From: Pseudolabrys sp. FHR47
GTDB lineage: Bacteria; Pseudomonadota; Alphaproteobacteria; Rhizobiales; Xanthobacteraceae
Assembly: GCF_005153485.1 (NCBI RefSeq)
Contig: NZ_CP039740.1
Coordinates: 4,453,520-4,517,519, forward strand
Length of the DNA: 64,000 bases
Direction: 5' to 3'
How positions within the stretch are numbered: the first letter of the stretch is position 1; each line of letters begins with the position of its first letter. This document shows positions 20,058-31,817 of this stretch, in pieces. Made by a program: the position numbers and the translations under genes. The notes beneath the pieces were generated by a model. That model was not told the DNA's origin. It did no database searches and was given only the letters and a program-made list of their open reading frames with translations.

Positions 20058-20591
20058 TCAGAGAAGCGGATAGCTTTCTTCCACCACATAAGGCCCGCCG
20101 CCGGTCGAGGCGCGCGATGAGAACAGCACGAAGCGCGTCACCGGAAACGGCGCCGTGCGGAAGAAGCCGCGCGCCGACAGGTAGTCCGCGACATCGAGGC
20201 TGGATGTCGAGCGCAGCCGCGCCAAAGTCACATGCGGCGTGAACTTGCGCGTTTCCGGTTCAAGCCCGATGCGGCGCATCAGCCGCTCCTGCTCATCCTG
20301 CAACTCCGCCAGAGCCGGCTCGGCCGCGACCTGCGCGTAGACCGAGCGCGGCTTGCGGCCGCCGAATGAGGCCAGCCCGTCGAAATGCAGATCGAATGCG
20401 GGTTTGCGGATATCGGCGAGGATGGAGGCCGCATCGTTCGCGGCGCGGTCGTCGATATCGCCGAGGAAGCGCAAGGTGATGTGATAATTCTCGCGGTCGA
20501 TCCAGCGCGCGCCCGGCAGCCCGCCGCGCAGCATGTTCAGCGCTTCGGCGACGCCGGAGGGAATTTCGATGCCGGTGAAGAGACGGGGCAT
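20058..20591 (-). CDS. thpR: RNA 2',3'-cyclic phosphodiesterase (LigT family)
   Basis: A 177-residue two-histidine phosphoesterase. The paired HxTx motifs are His37-Ile-Thr-Leu (NYHITLRFLG) and His120-Val-Thr-Leu (TPHVTLARLR), the full active site of the family. It opens RNA 2',3'-cyclic phosphates. The length is normal and the start MPRLFTGIEIP is typical. Confidence 0.94.
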   Translation of the reverse strand: MPRLFTGIEIPSGVAEALNMLRGGLPGARWIDRENYHITLRFLGDIDDRAANDAASILADIRKPAFDLHFDGLASFGGRKPRSVYAQVAAEPALAELQDEQERLMRRIGLEPETRKFTPHVTLARLRSTSSLDVADYLSARGFFRTAPFPVTRFVLFSSRASTGGGPYVVEESYPLL

Positions 20592-20621
20592 GGGTTGGTT
20601 CTCAGAACGTCAAACACACTC

Positions 20622-20702
20622 GTCATGGCCGGGCTTGTCCCGGCCATCCACGTCTCACAGCATAAAGAAGACGTGGATGCCCGGCACAAGGCCGGGCATG
20701 AC
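20622..20702. repeat. Extragenic palindrome, family A, copy 4
   Basis: Arms GTCATGGCCGGGCTTGTCCC and its mirror ending CCGGGCATGAC, with an inner CCACGTCT/AGACGTGG pair. It ends 5 bases before the arylesterase stop codon, so it forms the 3' end of both converging... thpR leader side and the arylesterase transcript; a role in transcript stability is possible. Confidence 0.82.
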
Positions 20703-20707
20703 GGGGA

Positions 20708-21394
20708 TTAATTTGCCTTCACTTGCGCGATCAATTCTTCCACCTTCGGCAGAATATTCTTCACGATCACGTCGACGCCTTCGGCGGTCGGATGCATGCC
20801 GTCACGCTGGTTGAGCTTGCTGTCGGCGGCGACGCCGTCGAGAAAGAACGGATAGAGCAGAGCATTATGTTTCTGCGCGAGCTCGGGGAAAATGCCGTCG
20901 AACTTCGCCACGTAGTCAGGGCCCATATTGGGCGGCGACTTCATCCCGGCGATCAGCACCGGAATCTTGCGCTCGCCGGCCTTGGTCAGAATCTTGTCGA
21001 GCGCCGCGCGCGTCACGTCGGGGGCAACACCACGCAGCGCGTCATTGGCGCCGAGTTCGAGGATCAGCGCGTCGGCGTCCGCCGGCACCGACCAGTCGAA
21101 GCGGTCGAGCCCGCCGGTCGCCGTGTCGCCGGAAACGCCGGCATTGACCAGTTCGACGGCATGGCCCTTGGCCTTTAAGGCCACTGCCAGCTTGGAGGGA
21201 AAAGCGTCCTGGACATTGAGCCCGTAGCCAGCGGACAGGGAGTCGCCGAGCACGACGATCTTCACGGGTTTGTCAGCCGCGAGGGCCCCAATCGGGCCCA
21301 AAATGCCGGCAAATATGAGGTATAGCGCCGCAGCCTGCTGGACGAAGCCCGAAACCACCCCATATGACGGCGATCGCATCGGAAAGAGATTCAT
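20708..21394 (-). CDS. Arylesterase / SGNH hydrolase (TesA type), exported
   Basis: A 228-residue SGNH-family esterase. A hydrophobic N-terminal helix (VVSGFVQQAAALYLIFAGILGPIGALAA, about 13-40) looks like a signal sequence. Catalytic blocks: Ser52 in VLGDSLSAGYG, Asn117 in ELGANDALRG, and Asp198/His201 in DGMHPTAEG. It probably hydrolyses acyl esters in the periplasm, like E. coli TesA. ATG 21394 has AGGAGAAGG at good spacing; its first bases overlap the start of the ABC gene on the other strand. The TesA/ABC exporter divergent arrangement also exists in E. coli (tesA-ybbAP). Confidence 0.9.
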   Translation of the reverse strand: MNLFPMRSPSYGVVSGFVQQAAALYLIFAGILGPIGALAADKPVKIVVLGDSLSAGYGLNVQDAFPSKLAVALKAKGHAVELVNAGVSGDTATGGLDRFDWSVPADADALILELGANDALRGVAPDVTRAALDKILTKAGERKIPVLIAGMKSPPNMGPDYVAKFDGIFPELAQKHNALLYPFFLDGVAADSKLNQRDGMHPTAEGVDVIVKNILPKVEELIAQVKAN

Positions 21395-22085
21395 GAAAGC
21401 ACCTTCTCCTGCAGGCCCCGCCATTGCCTTGTCGGGGCTCAATCTCTCGCTCGGTCGCGACGCCGCCCGCGTTCATATCCTCAAGGACATCGACCTGAAT
21501 ATAGGCAGAGGCGAGGCAATTGGCCTCGTCGGCCCGTCAGGCTCGGGCAAATCGACCCTGCTCATGGTGATGGCCGGGCTGGAACGCGCCGACACCGGCA
21601 CCGTGACGGTCGCCGGTGAGAACCTGCGCGAACTCGACGAAGACGAACTCGCGCGCTTCCGTGGCCGCAACATAGGCATCGTCTTTCAGTCCTTCCACCT
21701 CATCCCGACCATGACGGCGCTGGAAAATGTCGCGGTGCCACTCGAACTCGCCGGCATCGACGATGCGCAGGACCGCGCCCGCGCCGAACTCGATCTCGTC
21801 GGCCTCGGCCATCGTCTGCATCACTATCCGGCGCAGATGTCGGGCGGCGAACAGCAGCGTGTCGCGGTCGCGCGCGCGCTGGCGCCGAATCCATCGATCC
21901 TCGTCGCGGATGAGCCGACCGGCAATCTCGACGAGGACACCGGCAAGCAGATCGTCGAACTCCTGTTTGCCGGCTACGAGAAGCGCGGCGCGACCTTGGT
22001 GCTGGTGACGCACGATCCCATGCTGGCGCAGAAATGCGGCCGCGTCGTGCGGCTGCGCTCCGGGCATATTGTGGACGGTCAATAA
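21393..22085 (+). CDS. ABC transporter ATP-binding protein (YbbA/LolD type)
   Basis: A 230-residue ATPase with Walker [10 protein letters not shown] (47-55), Q-loop FQSFHLIP (98-105), signature MSGGEQQ (149-155), and Walker [13 protein letters not shown] (169-180). It pairs with the FtsX-like permease that follows, whose ATG overlaps this TAA stop. The start ATG 21393 has GGAAAGAG 5 bases upstream; its first two bases are also the arylesterase start on the other strand. The substrate of YbbAP-type systems is unsettled. Confidence 0.95.
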   Translation: MKAPSPAGPAIALSGLNLSLGRDAARVHILKDIDLNIGRGEAIGLVGPSGSGKSTLLMVMAGLERADTGTVTVAGENLRELDEDELARFRGRNIGIVFQSFHLIPTMTALENVAVPLELAGIDDAQDRARAELDLVGLGHRLHHYPAQMSGGEQQRVAVARALAPNPSILVADEPTGNLDEDTGKQIVELLFAGYEKRGATLVLVTHDPMLAQKCGRVVRLRSGHIVDGQ

Positions 22086-24634
22086 TGGGCAGCGCTTCAC
22101 GCTGGCTCCCGCTCCGTTACGCGCTGCGCGAGATGCGCGGCGGGCTGTCGGGCTTCTATGTTTTCGTTGCCTGCATCGCGCTCGGCGCCATGTCGATCGC
22201 CGGCGTCGGTTCGCTCGCCGCCAGTCTCAATGACGGCCTTGCACGCGAAGGCCGCGTCATCCTTGGCGGCGATTTGTCGTTCAGCCTGATCCAGCGTGAG
22301 ACCAAGCCGGAGGAACTGGCGTTCCTGAAAAGCCACGGCGAGGTCTCGACCACCGCCAGCCTGCGCGCCATGTCGCGCATCGCCAGCGGCGACGCCACGC
22401 TTGTAGAACTGAAAGCCGTCGATAAGGCCTATCCGCTGTTTGGCAAGGTGACGCTGGCGCCCGACATGCCGCTCGATGAGGCGCTGGCACAGCGCGACGG
22501 CGCCTATGGCGCGGTTGCCGACCCGACCTTGCTGGCGCGACTCGCCATCGAACCCGGCGCGCGCATCACCGTCGGCAATATCGACTTCATCATCCGCGCC
22601 GCGCTCACCAACGAGCCGGACAAGCTGTCGGTCGGTATCGGCTTCGGCCCGCGCCTGATGGTCAGCGAAGAAGCCTTGCGCGCCACCGGTTTGTTGCAGC
22701 CCGGCAGCCTGGTGCGCTGGAAGTATCAGGTGAAACTGCCCGGCGCCGGCAATGAAGCCGCGGTCAAGGCGGTCACCGACGACGCCCGCATCAAACAGTC
22801 CAATGCCGGCTGGGAAATCCGCAACCGCACCAATGCCTCGCCGCAACTCGAGCGCAACGTCAACCGCTTCACGCAATTCCTCACCATCGTCGGCCTCACC
22901 GCATTGCTGGTCGGCGGCGTCGGCGTCGGCAATGCGGTGAAGAGTCATCTCGACCGCAAGCGCGCCACCATCGCCACGCTGAAAGCGCTGGGCGCCAGCG
23001 GCCGCCGTGTCTTCGCGATCTATCTCACGCAGGTGATCCTGCTGTCGCTGATCGGCGGTGCCATCGGCGCAACTTTAGGCGCGGCACTGCCCTTCATCGT
23101 CGTCGGCCTGTTCGGCTCGATCATTCCGCTGCCGATCGTGCCGGCCATCCAGGCGCCCGAACTCGTTCTGTCGCTGGTCTACGGCCTGCTCACCGCGCTC
23201 GCCTTCGCGCTATGGCCGCTCGGCCGCGCGCACGATGTGCCGGTCGGCGCGCTGTTCCGCGACGTCGTCGCCGCGCAGCCGGCCTGGCCGCGCCGTAGCT
23301 ACATGGCGCTCACCGCACTCGCCATCGCCGCGCTCGGCACGCTGGCGGTGCTGCTCGCCTATGACCGGCGCGTGGCGCTGATCTATGTCGGCGTCGCTGC
23401 CGCGGTCTTCGTGCTGCTGCAGCTTGTCGGCATCCTGGTGATGGCGGTGGCGCGCCGGGTGCCGCGGGCGCGCTCGACCAGCCTGCGCATGGCCGTGGCC
23501 AATATCCACCGCCCCGGCGCGCTGACGCCGACCATCGTCTTGTCGCTCGGCCTCGGCATCGCGTTGCTCGTTACCGTGATCGAGATCGACGGCAATCTGC
23601 GCAGCCAGTTCGCCAAGGAATTGCCGGCGCGGGCGCCCGCTTTCTATTTTCTCGACATCCCGTCCGACCGGGCGCCGGATTTCGACGCCTTCGTCGCCAA
23701 GCAAGCCCCTAACGCCGCGCTCGATGAAGTGCCGATGCTGCGCGGCCGCATCGTCTCGGCCAAGGGCATCGATGCGCAGGATCTCAAGCCGTCGGAAGAA
23801 GCCGCCTGGGTGCTGCAGAGCGACCGCGGCATCACCTATTCGGCGACGGTGCCGAACGGCTCGCGCCTCACGGACGGCGCGTGGTGGGCGCCGGATTATC
23901 GCGGCGAGCCCTTGGTGTCGTTCGAGAAGAAGATCGCCGACGGCCTCGGCCTCACCATCGGCGACACCGTCACCGTCAATGTGCTCGGCCGTAACATCAC
24001 GGCGAAGATCGCCAATCTGCGCACCGTCGACTGGCAAAGCCTGAGCATCAATTTCATTCTGGTGTTCTCTCCGCACGTGTTCGATGGCGCGCCGCATACC
24101 CGGCTGGCGACCTTGACCTATCCGAATGGCGGCTCGAACGCGGAGCAGGAGAACAAGATCATCCGCGCCGTGGCGCAGGACTTCCCGATGATCACCACCG
24201 TGCGCGTCAAGGACGCGCTCGACGCCATCGGCTCGCTGATCGGCAATCTGGTGCTGGCAATCCGCGGCGCCTCCGGCCTGACGCTGCTGGTCGCGGCGCT
24301 GGTGCTCGGCGGCGCGCTGGCCGCCGGGCATCGCCACAGGGTCTATGATGCCGTCATCCTCAAGACGCTCGGCGCCACCCGGCTGCGGCTGATCGGCGCC
24401 TACACCATCGAGTATCTTCTGATCGCCGCCGCCACTGCCGTGTTCGGGGTGCTCGCCGGCAGCGCCGCGAGCTGGCTGATCGTCACCGAACTCATGCGCC
24501 TGCCGTTCGCCTGGCAGCCCGGCGCGGCGCTGATCGCCACGGTGGCGGCCGTGCTGGTGACGGTGGTGCTCGGCCTCGCCGGCACCTTCTCGGCGCTCGG
24601 CCAGAAACCGGCCCCGGTGCTGCGAAATCTCTGA
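22085..24634 (+). CDS. ABC transporter permease, FtsX-like (YbbP type)
   Basis: An 849-residue permease. It has an N-terminal helix, a periplasmic domain (about 40-250), a first FtsX-type group of helices (about 260-420, with KRATIATLKALGASGRRVFAIY), a second periplasmic domain (about 500-700) and a final FtsX group (RVYDAVILKTLGATRLRLIGAY, about 760-845). This duplicated layout fits the YbbP family of extracytoplasmic lipid or lipoprotein-handling systems. The start overlaps the upstream stop as TAATG, so expression is coupled. Confidence 0.94.
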   Translation: MGSASRWLPLRYALREMRGGLSGFYVFVACIALGAMSIAGVGSLAASLNDGLAREGRVILGGDLSFSLIQRETKPEELAFLKSHGEVSTTASLRAMSRIASGDATLVELKAVDKAYPLFGKVTLAPDMPLDEALAQRDGAYGAVADPTLLARLAIEPGARITVGNIDFIIRAALTNEPDKLSVGIGFGPRLMVSEEALRATGLLQPGSLVRWKYQVKLPGAGNEAAVKAVTDDARIKQSNAGWEIRNRTNASPQLERNVNRFTQFLTIVGLTALLVGGVGVGNAVKSHLDRKRATIATLKALGASGRRVFAIYLTQVILLSLIGGAIGATLGAALPFIVVGLFGSIIPLPIVPAIQAPELVLSLVYGLLTALAFALWPLGRAHDVPVGALFRDVVAAQPAWPRRSYMALTALAIAALGTLAVLLAYDRRVALIYVGVAAAVFVLLQLVGILVMAVARRVPRARSTSLRMAVANIHRPGALTPTIVLSLGLGIALLVTVIEIDGNLRSQFAKELPARAPAFYFLDIPSDRAPDFDAFVAKQAPNAALDEVPMLRGRIVSAKGIDAQDLKPSEEAAWVLQSDRGITYSATVPNGSRLTDGAWWAPDYRGEPLVSFEKKIADGLGLTIGDTVTVNVLGRNITAKIANLRTVDWQSLSINFILVFSPHVFDGAPHTRLATLTYPNGGSNAEQENKIIRAVAQDFPMITTVRVKDALDAIGSLIGNLVLAIRGASGLTLLVAALVLGGALAAGHRHRVYDAVILKTLGATRLRLIGAYTIEYLLIAAATAVFGVLAGSAASWLIVTELMRLPFAWQPGAALIATVAAVLVTVVLGLAGTFSALGQKPAPVLRNL

Positions 24635-24912
24635 CTGGCGGCCATTAACACCTTGGTTTGCCAGCGACATTCCGCCGCGCCGGTAGCCCGGGACAGCGGC
24701 AGGCCTTGTTTTTGCGGCGGAATCGGGCCCGGCGGCAAAGGTTAATATTCCGCAAGGTGGCGCCGACATGCCCCCGCCATATCTGGCGTCCAACCTCACC
24801 AACCATTACATTCTGCGACACGAGCGCCGATCCCGCGACCGCGGGGCCAGGCGCCTGACGAGAGCCGGCACCGTCACCTGACAGCCGCCGGCACTGAGAA
24901 GAGGGAACTTCG

Positions 24913-25671
24913 ATGTCGGACTTCGACCGTAACGTTGCCGCCCGCGGCTTCGGCACCGCCGCGCGCACCGCGGAGATCGATGCGGGCCTGCGCGCCTACA
25001 TGCTCCGCATCTACAACTACATGGCGGCCGGCGTCGCTCTGACCGGCGTGGTCGCCTGGCTTACCTTCAACGCCGCAGTGCAGACCAATGCCGCGGGGCA
25101 GATGGTGCTGACGTCGTTCGGCCAGACGATCTTCGGCGGACCCGTAACCATCATTCTGTTCCTGGCGACGCTGGGACTGGTGTTCTTCCTGAGCTTCCGC
25201 GTGCACACGCTGCAGCCGTCGACCGCGCTCATGCTGTTCATGGGCTACGCGGCGCTGCTCGGCCTGATGCTGTCGTCGGTGTTCCTCGCCTACACCGGCG
25301 CGTCGATCACCCGCACCTTCTTCATCTCCGCGGCGTCGTTCGGTGCGCTGAGCCTGTACGGCTACACCACGCAGCGTGACCTGTCGCCGATCGGCTCGTT
25401 CCTGGTCATGGGCCTGTTCGGCCTCATCCTGGCGATGGTGGTCAACATCTTCCTGAAGAGCACGGGCCTCGACTTCGCCATCTCGGCGATCGGCGTCCTG
25501 ATCTTCGCGGGTCTCACCGCCTGGGATACCCAGAAGATCAAGGAGATGTACGACGTCAACGACGACGGCACCGCGGCCGGCCGCAAGGCGGTGATGGGCG
25601 CGCTGACGCTCTATCTCGACTTCATCAACCTGTTCCTGTTCCTACTGCGCTTCTTGGGCGATCGGCGCTAA
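24913..25671 (+). CDS. Bax inhibitor-1/YccA family membrane protein
   Basis: A 252-residue protein with seven hydrophobic helices and the family signatures AYTGASITRTFFISAASFGALSLYGY and FAGLTAWDTQKIKEMY near the C-terminus. Bacterial members are implicated in calcium leak or regulation of membrane proteolysis, but the role here is unproven. The start has GAGGGAA upstream. The last 20 bases of the gene are nearly repeated just after the stop (25680-25698), a small tandem duplication. Confidence 0.94.
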   Translation: MSDFDRNVAARGFGTAARTAEIDAGLRAYMLRIYNYMAAGVALTGVVAWLTFNAAVQTNAAGQMVLTSFGQTIFGGPVTIILFLATLGLVFFLSFRVHTLQPSTALMLFMGYAALLGLMLSSVFLAYTGASITRTFFISAASFGALSLYGYTTQRDLSPIGSFLVMGLFGLILAMVVNIFLKSTGLDFAISAIGVLIFAGLTAWDTQKIKEMYDVNDDGTAAGRKAVMGALTLYLDFINLFLFLLRFLGDRR

Positions 25672-25722
25672 CGCGCCCCTGGGCGATCGCCGCTAACGAA
25701 CAGAGACAGTTGCGAAATGCAG

Positions 25723-25753
25723 CGCCCCGGCCCAAAGCCGGGGCGTTTTCTTT
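25723..25753 (+). terminator. Rho-independent terminator after the BI-1 gene
   Basis: CGCCCCGGC and GCCGGGGCG form a perfect 9-base-pair stem with loop CCAAA, followed by TTTTCTTT. It also touches the GST stop codon, so it could serve both converging genes. Confidence 0.9.
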
Positions 25754-26372
25754 AAGATTGCGGCGCTTCTTCTTCCATCGCCGCCCGTACATTCGGCCGC
25801 GCCGCCATCCGGGTGCGATGATCGAGCACCTTCGGATAACGCGCCGGATCGACACCGTCGCCTTCCATCCACTGGGCGAGCGTGAACAGATAGGCATCGG
25901 CGATCGAGTAATCCTCGCCCATCACCCAGGGGCCGGCGATCTGCGTTTCGACGTATTCGAAGCAGGCTCCGACCGTTTCCGGCACCTTGCGCCGCATCGC
26001 CTCAATCGCCGCCTCGTCATCGACCCAGCGATGGCCTCGCCCACGATGGGCGTGTGCCACGTGCAAGGTGGAGCAGAGATAGCTGTTGAACTCCTGCATC
26101 TTGGCGAAGCGGAATGGATCGGTCGGCGCCAGGCGGGCCTGCGGAAAGGATTGCGCAATGAAAGCGAGGATCGCCGGCGTTTCGGTGATGGTGCCGGCGG
26201 GCGTCACCAGAGCCGGCACCCGGCCCTTGGGGTTGACCGCCAGAAAGTCCGGCGAGCGCTGCTGGGACTCGGCGAAATTGACGCGCCGCAGCTGGTAGTC
26301 GGCGCCCGCATCCTTCAGCGCAATGTGCGACGCCAGCGCACAGGAATTCGGGGAAAAATACAACGTGAACAT
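25752..26372 (-). CDS. Glutathione S-transferase family protein
   Basis: A 206-residue two-domain GST. The thioredoxin-like N-terminal domain begins MFTLYFSPNSCALASHIAL, with the glutathione-binding region NPKGRVPALVTPAGTITETPAILAFIA (cis-Pro at VPAL, then ETPAI where ES is usual). The all-alpha C-terminal domain follows (about 85-206). SPNSCALA is typical of beta-class bacterial GSTs, with Ser or Cys near residue 10 as the likely catalytic residue. The substrate is unknown. Confidence 0.92.
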   Translation of the reverse strand: MFTLYFSPNSCALASHIALKDAGADYQLRRVNFAESQQRSPDFLAVNPKGRVPALVTPAGTITETPAILAFIAQSFPQARLAPTDPFRFAKMQEFNSYLCSTLHVAHAHRGRGHRWVDDEAAIEAMRRKVPETVGACFEYVETQIAGPWVMGEDYSIADAYLFTLAQWMEGDGVDPARYPKVLDHRTRMAARPNVRAAMEEEAPQS

Positions 26373-26480
26373 TGGACCTCCTTGAGGGACTCCTATGGAG
26401 CAACTGGACGCCGCTTTTTCCAGCGATATTCTTTGATCTCCACCATCGCTCCGCCTGATCGCCTGTTGTAGTCTGACTCA

Positions 26481-27002
26481 ATGTCCCTTTCGATCCGCCC
26501 CACGACCCCCGCCGATATCCCGGCCATCGCCGCCATCTACGCCCACGCCGTGCGCACCGGCACCGCGACCTTCGAGCTCGAGCCGCCGACCGAGGCCGAG
26601 ATGCTGCGCCGCTATGACAAGCTGCGCTCAGGCGGTTTTCCCTACATCGTCGCCGAGATCGACGGGAAGGTCGCCGGCTACGCCTATGCCGGGCCGTTCC
26701 GCGAGCGGCCGGCCTATCGCTTCACCGTCGAGGACTCGATCTACATCGCGCCAGACATGCAGAAGCGCGGGATCGGCAAGGCGCTGATGGCAGAGCTGAT
26801 CAAGCTCTCCACCGAAGCCGGCTTCCGGCAGATGCTGGCGGTGATCGGCGATTCAAACCAGGCAGGCTCGATCGCCCTGCACAAGGCTTGCGGCTTCCAG
26901 CCGGCGGGCGTGTTCAAGTCGGTCGGCTACAAATTCGGCCGCTGGCTCGACACGGTGCAGATGCAGTTGCCGCTCGGGAAGGGCGATAAAGAGCCGGCTT
27001 AA
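26481..27002 (+). CDS. GNAT N-acetyltransferase, phosphinothricin-acetyltransferase-like
   Basis: A 173-residue acetyltransferase. The N-terminus IRPTTPADIPAIAAIYAHAV, the segment GYAYAGPFRERPAYRFTVEDSIYI and the acetyl-CoA loop QKRGIGKALMAELI (about 94-107) match the Pat/YncA group, which acetylates phosphinothricin-like amino acids or methionine sulfone/sulfoximine. Actual substrate is unknown. It is divergent from the GST gene with 108 bases between. Confidence 0.93.
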   Translation: MSLSIRPTTPADIPAIAAIYAHAVRTGTATFELEPPTEAEMLRRYDKLRSGGFPYIVAEIDGKVAGYAYAGPFRERPAYRFTVEDSIYIAPDMQKRGIGKALMAELIKLSTEAGFRQMLAVIGDSNQAGSIALHKACGFQPAGVFKSVGYKFGRWLDTVQMQLPLGKGDKEPA

Positions 27003-27007
27003 TTGCT

Positions 27008-27130
27008 GTCGTCCCCGCGAAGGCGGGGACCCATACGCCGTGTTCTCTCGATAGTGCAGGGATTATGGGTCCCCGCTCATAGGCGTTCTAAAAGAACGCC
27101 GTCCTTCGGACGGCTATGCGCGGGGACGAC
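27008..27130. repeat. Extragenic palindrome, family A, copy 5 (long form)
   Basis: Outer arms GTCGTCCCCGCG and CGCGGGGACGAC; internal GGGGACCCATA and TATGGGTCCCC; and a small extra stem around GGCGTTCTAAAAGAACGCC. It is 123 bases long, longer than copies 2-4, because of that inserted hairpin. It lies between converging genes. Confidence 0.88.
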
Positions 27131-27135
27131 AAACA

Positions 27136-27513
27136 TCAATTCGCCAGCGCCAGTTGCGGCTTGTCGATGACGCGCAGGACGCGGTCGAGTTCGTGGCCGC
27201 GGCGCAGGATCAATCCGGTTGCCGAGATGACGCTGTAGGCGCCCTGGCGCTGCGCCAGCTTCGGGTCTTTCTCGATACGATAGAGCGGCACTTCGGACGA
27301 GCGCCTGAATACCGAGAACACCGCCCGGTCTTTCAAAAAGTCGATGGCATAGTCACGCCATTCACCGGCGGCGACCATACGGCCGTAGAGGTCGAGAATG
27401 CGATTGAGTTCGCGGCGGTTGAAGGTGACCTGACCGAGCAGGTTGGGGGCACCACGCGCCGGAGCGCCCCCGGGAAACTGGCTAGGCTCGCTGTCGCCGG
27501 ACTCGATCGTCAT
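27136..27513 (-). CDS. DUF2794 domain-containing protein
   Basis: A 125-residue soluble protein. The conserved part begins VTFNRRELNRILDLYGRMVAAGEWRDYAIDF and continues with ISATGLILRRGHELDRVLRVIDKPQL, which matches the alphaproteobacterial DUF2794 family of unknown function. AGGGAGG lies at good spacing before ATG 27513, so the 23 extra open codons upstream are not used. Confidence 0.9.
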   Translation of the reverse strand: MTIESGDSEPSQFPGGAPARGAPNLLGQVTFNRRELNRILDLYGRMVAAGEWRDYAIDFLKDRAVFSVFRRSSEVPLYRIEKDPKLAQRQGAYSVISATGLILRRGHELDRVLRVIDKPQLALAN

Positions 27514-27713
27514 GCGGCCTCCCTGCGATGTGACAGATGGATGATCGCGCCGCCCGCCCGCCGCCGCAAGCCCCTGATTCAAATGGCAGGATCGCGCGCC
27601 GAAGTTCCCGTTGCCGCGTCCGGCCAGGCGAAAACGCCGCGATTTCAGGCCAAAAAGCCGCGGGCGGCATCACGAACTCGTCAGCACTTCTCACAATAAC
27701 GCCCAATTTCGGT

Positions 27714-27904
27714 CAATCGCCGGACACGAGGCCTTGGGATAAATGCACCGTTGCCTCAAGGCCCGGTCCGGTTTGACCTCCGGATTCCTCAGCCCCCCAG
27801 CCCCCCGGGGGTCTTCGGACCGGGCCGATCGAGTTCAAGTTGAGTAGCGTTCGATTCAATCCCCTATGCCTTAGGGCCGGCCCCAAAAAGCCGGCCCTAT
27901 TTTT
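27714..27904 (+). ncRNA. Candidate small RNA with alternative stems and terminator
   Basis: In the 460-base gap between DUF2794 and DUF1223, both on the minus strand, a plus-strand segment ends in a strong terminator although no plus-strand gene lies before it. Two mutually exclusive folds can be drawn: CCGGAC (27721-) with GTCCGG enclosing GGCCTTG/CAAGGCC, or GGCCCGGTCCG with CGGACCGGGCC (11 perfect base pairs, about 27759-27822). No promoter was recognised. It may be an antisense or regulatory RNA, but its transcription is an inference. The remaining bases (27514-27713) hold nothing I can support. Confidence 0.42.
27872..27904 (+). terminator. Rho-independent terminator (plus strand)
   Basis: TAGGGCCGG and CCGGCCCTA make a 9-base-pair stem with a loop of about ten bases (CCCCAAAAAG), followed by TTTTT. 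The stem also works on the minus strand for the DUF1223 transcript, but there the T tract is missing. Confidence 0.85.
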
Positions 27905-27973
27905 ATGTGCTGGACGCATGAAAATGGCGCGCCCGTCGGACGCGCCCCTTCAAACCCGGTGCTTGCTGCGCGA

Positions 27974-28729
27974 TTATTTCATCGCCACGGTCGCGGCGCC
28001 GACCATCAGGCTCGGCTTTCCATCGACGCTGTTCTGCACCAGCACGACGAAATGATTGATGTCCGATAGCGTGAAGTTCGCGTTCGGAATCTCGCTGAGC
28101 GGCAGCGTGAAGGTTTCCGCCTTGCCGCTCCAGGTGCCGAGTTTCACCCAGCGCCGCACGACGTTGTAGTAGTTCAGGTTCTGGCCGCGATTTTCGCCGC
28201 GCTGGATCGTGACCTCGATTTTGTCGGTGACCGGGCACAGCCACACGTCGGCGGTAATGGGCTCGCCGTTCACGGCCGGCACGTTGACGACGATCTTGCC
28301 ATCCTCGATCGCTGCCTTCACCGCCAGCCGCAGCGCGAGTTTATCGTCGCGCGACTTGGCAACCGCATCCTTGATCGCAGCCTGGTCGCTGCCGAGCGCA
28401 TGAGCGACGCCGTTGATCACGGCCTGCGGCGTATAGACGGCGCCGTCGCCGCGTGCGATCGAATAGGCGCGCTGCCGCTTGCTGTGCCCCTTCAGCGCCA
28501 GGGTATCTTTCCAGCCGAGATAATCCCAGTAATCGACCGGCAGACTTACGGCGATGATGGACGGGTCATGGGCCAGATTGCCGAGCAACCGGTCGGCGGG
28601 CGGGCAGGACGAGCAGCCCTGGCTGGTGAACAGCTCGACCACGGCTTTCGGCTCCCCGCCAGCGGCGGGGTTCGCGACAGCCAGCACCGCGCCAAAGGCG
28701 GCGGCAAAGGTCAGGCGGCTCAGTCCCAT
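27974..28729 (-). CDS. DUF1223 family exported thioredoxin-like protein
   Basis: A 251-residue protein with a signal peptide (LTFAAAFGAVLAVANPAAGG, cut near residue 25). The N-terminal half is thioredoxin-like, VVELFTSQGCSSCPPADRLLGNLA with a CxxC pair (Cys39/Cys42), then VDYWDYLGWKDTLA. The C-terminal half is a beta-rich domain. The family (DUF1223) is common in alphaproteobacteria and its redox role is presumed, not shown. It lies downstream of acnA by 113 bases, same strand. Confidence 0.9.
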   Translation of the reverse strand: MGLSRLTFAAAFGAVLAVANPAAGGEPKAVVELFTSQGCSSCPPADRLLGNLAHDPSIIAVSLPVDYWDYLGWKDTLALKGHSKRQRAYSIARGDGAVYTPQAVINGVAHALGSDQAAIKDAVAKSRDDKLALRLAVKAAIEDGKIVVNVPAVNGEPITADVWLCPVTDKIEVTIQRGENRGQNLNYYNVVRRWVKLGTWSGKAETFTLPLSEIPNANFTLSDINHFVVLVQNSVDGKPSLMVGAATVAMK

Positions 28730-28842
28730 TTCGGCGTCATTCCCCGGTTGGCGCGACGCGCATCATATAGGGACAAAAGTAAATCACCCGCCACTCACTT
28801 CGCAGTGAGGGCGGGCGACCGTAGTCCGGAACCGGCGATGCG

Positions 28843-31548
<2,706 letters not shown>

Positions 31549-31817
31549 GATTGTGTTTCCATTCCCGGCGGGGGACGATAAATCCGTTCGGGGCGCCCGC
31601 TCGCTAAGTCATTGGTTTCAATTGCAAATCCAAGGACAATGGCTGGCCAGCACCGTTATGCGCTGGCAGGGCGCCGCAGTTCGCTGGCTTATAAGGTCTT
31701 TTTTTGCGCAATGCCATAATCACTGGGATCATTCCAGAGTATGAAGGCGCCAATTTTGTTCAGGCTCTTGTTCCGGATCGTCATAAACGACCGCACGCGC
31801 GAGCGAAGGCAGGTTCG

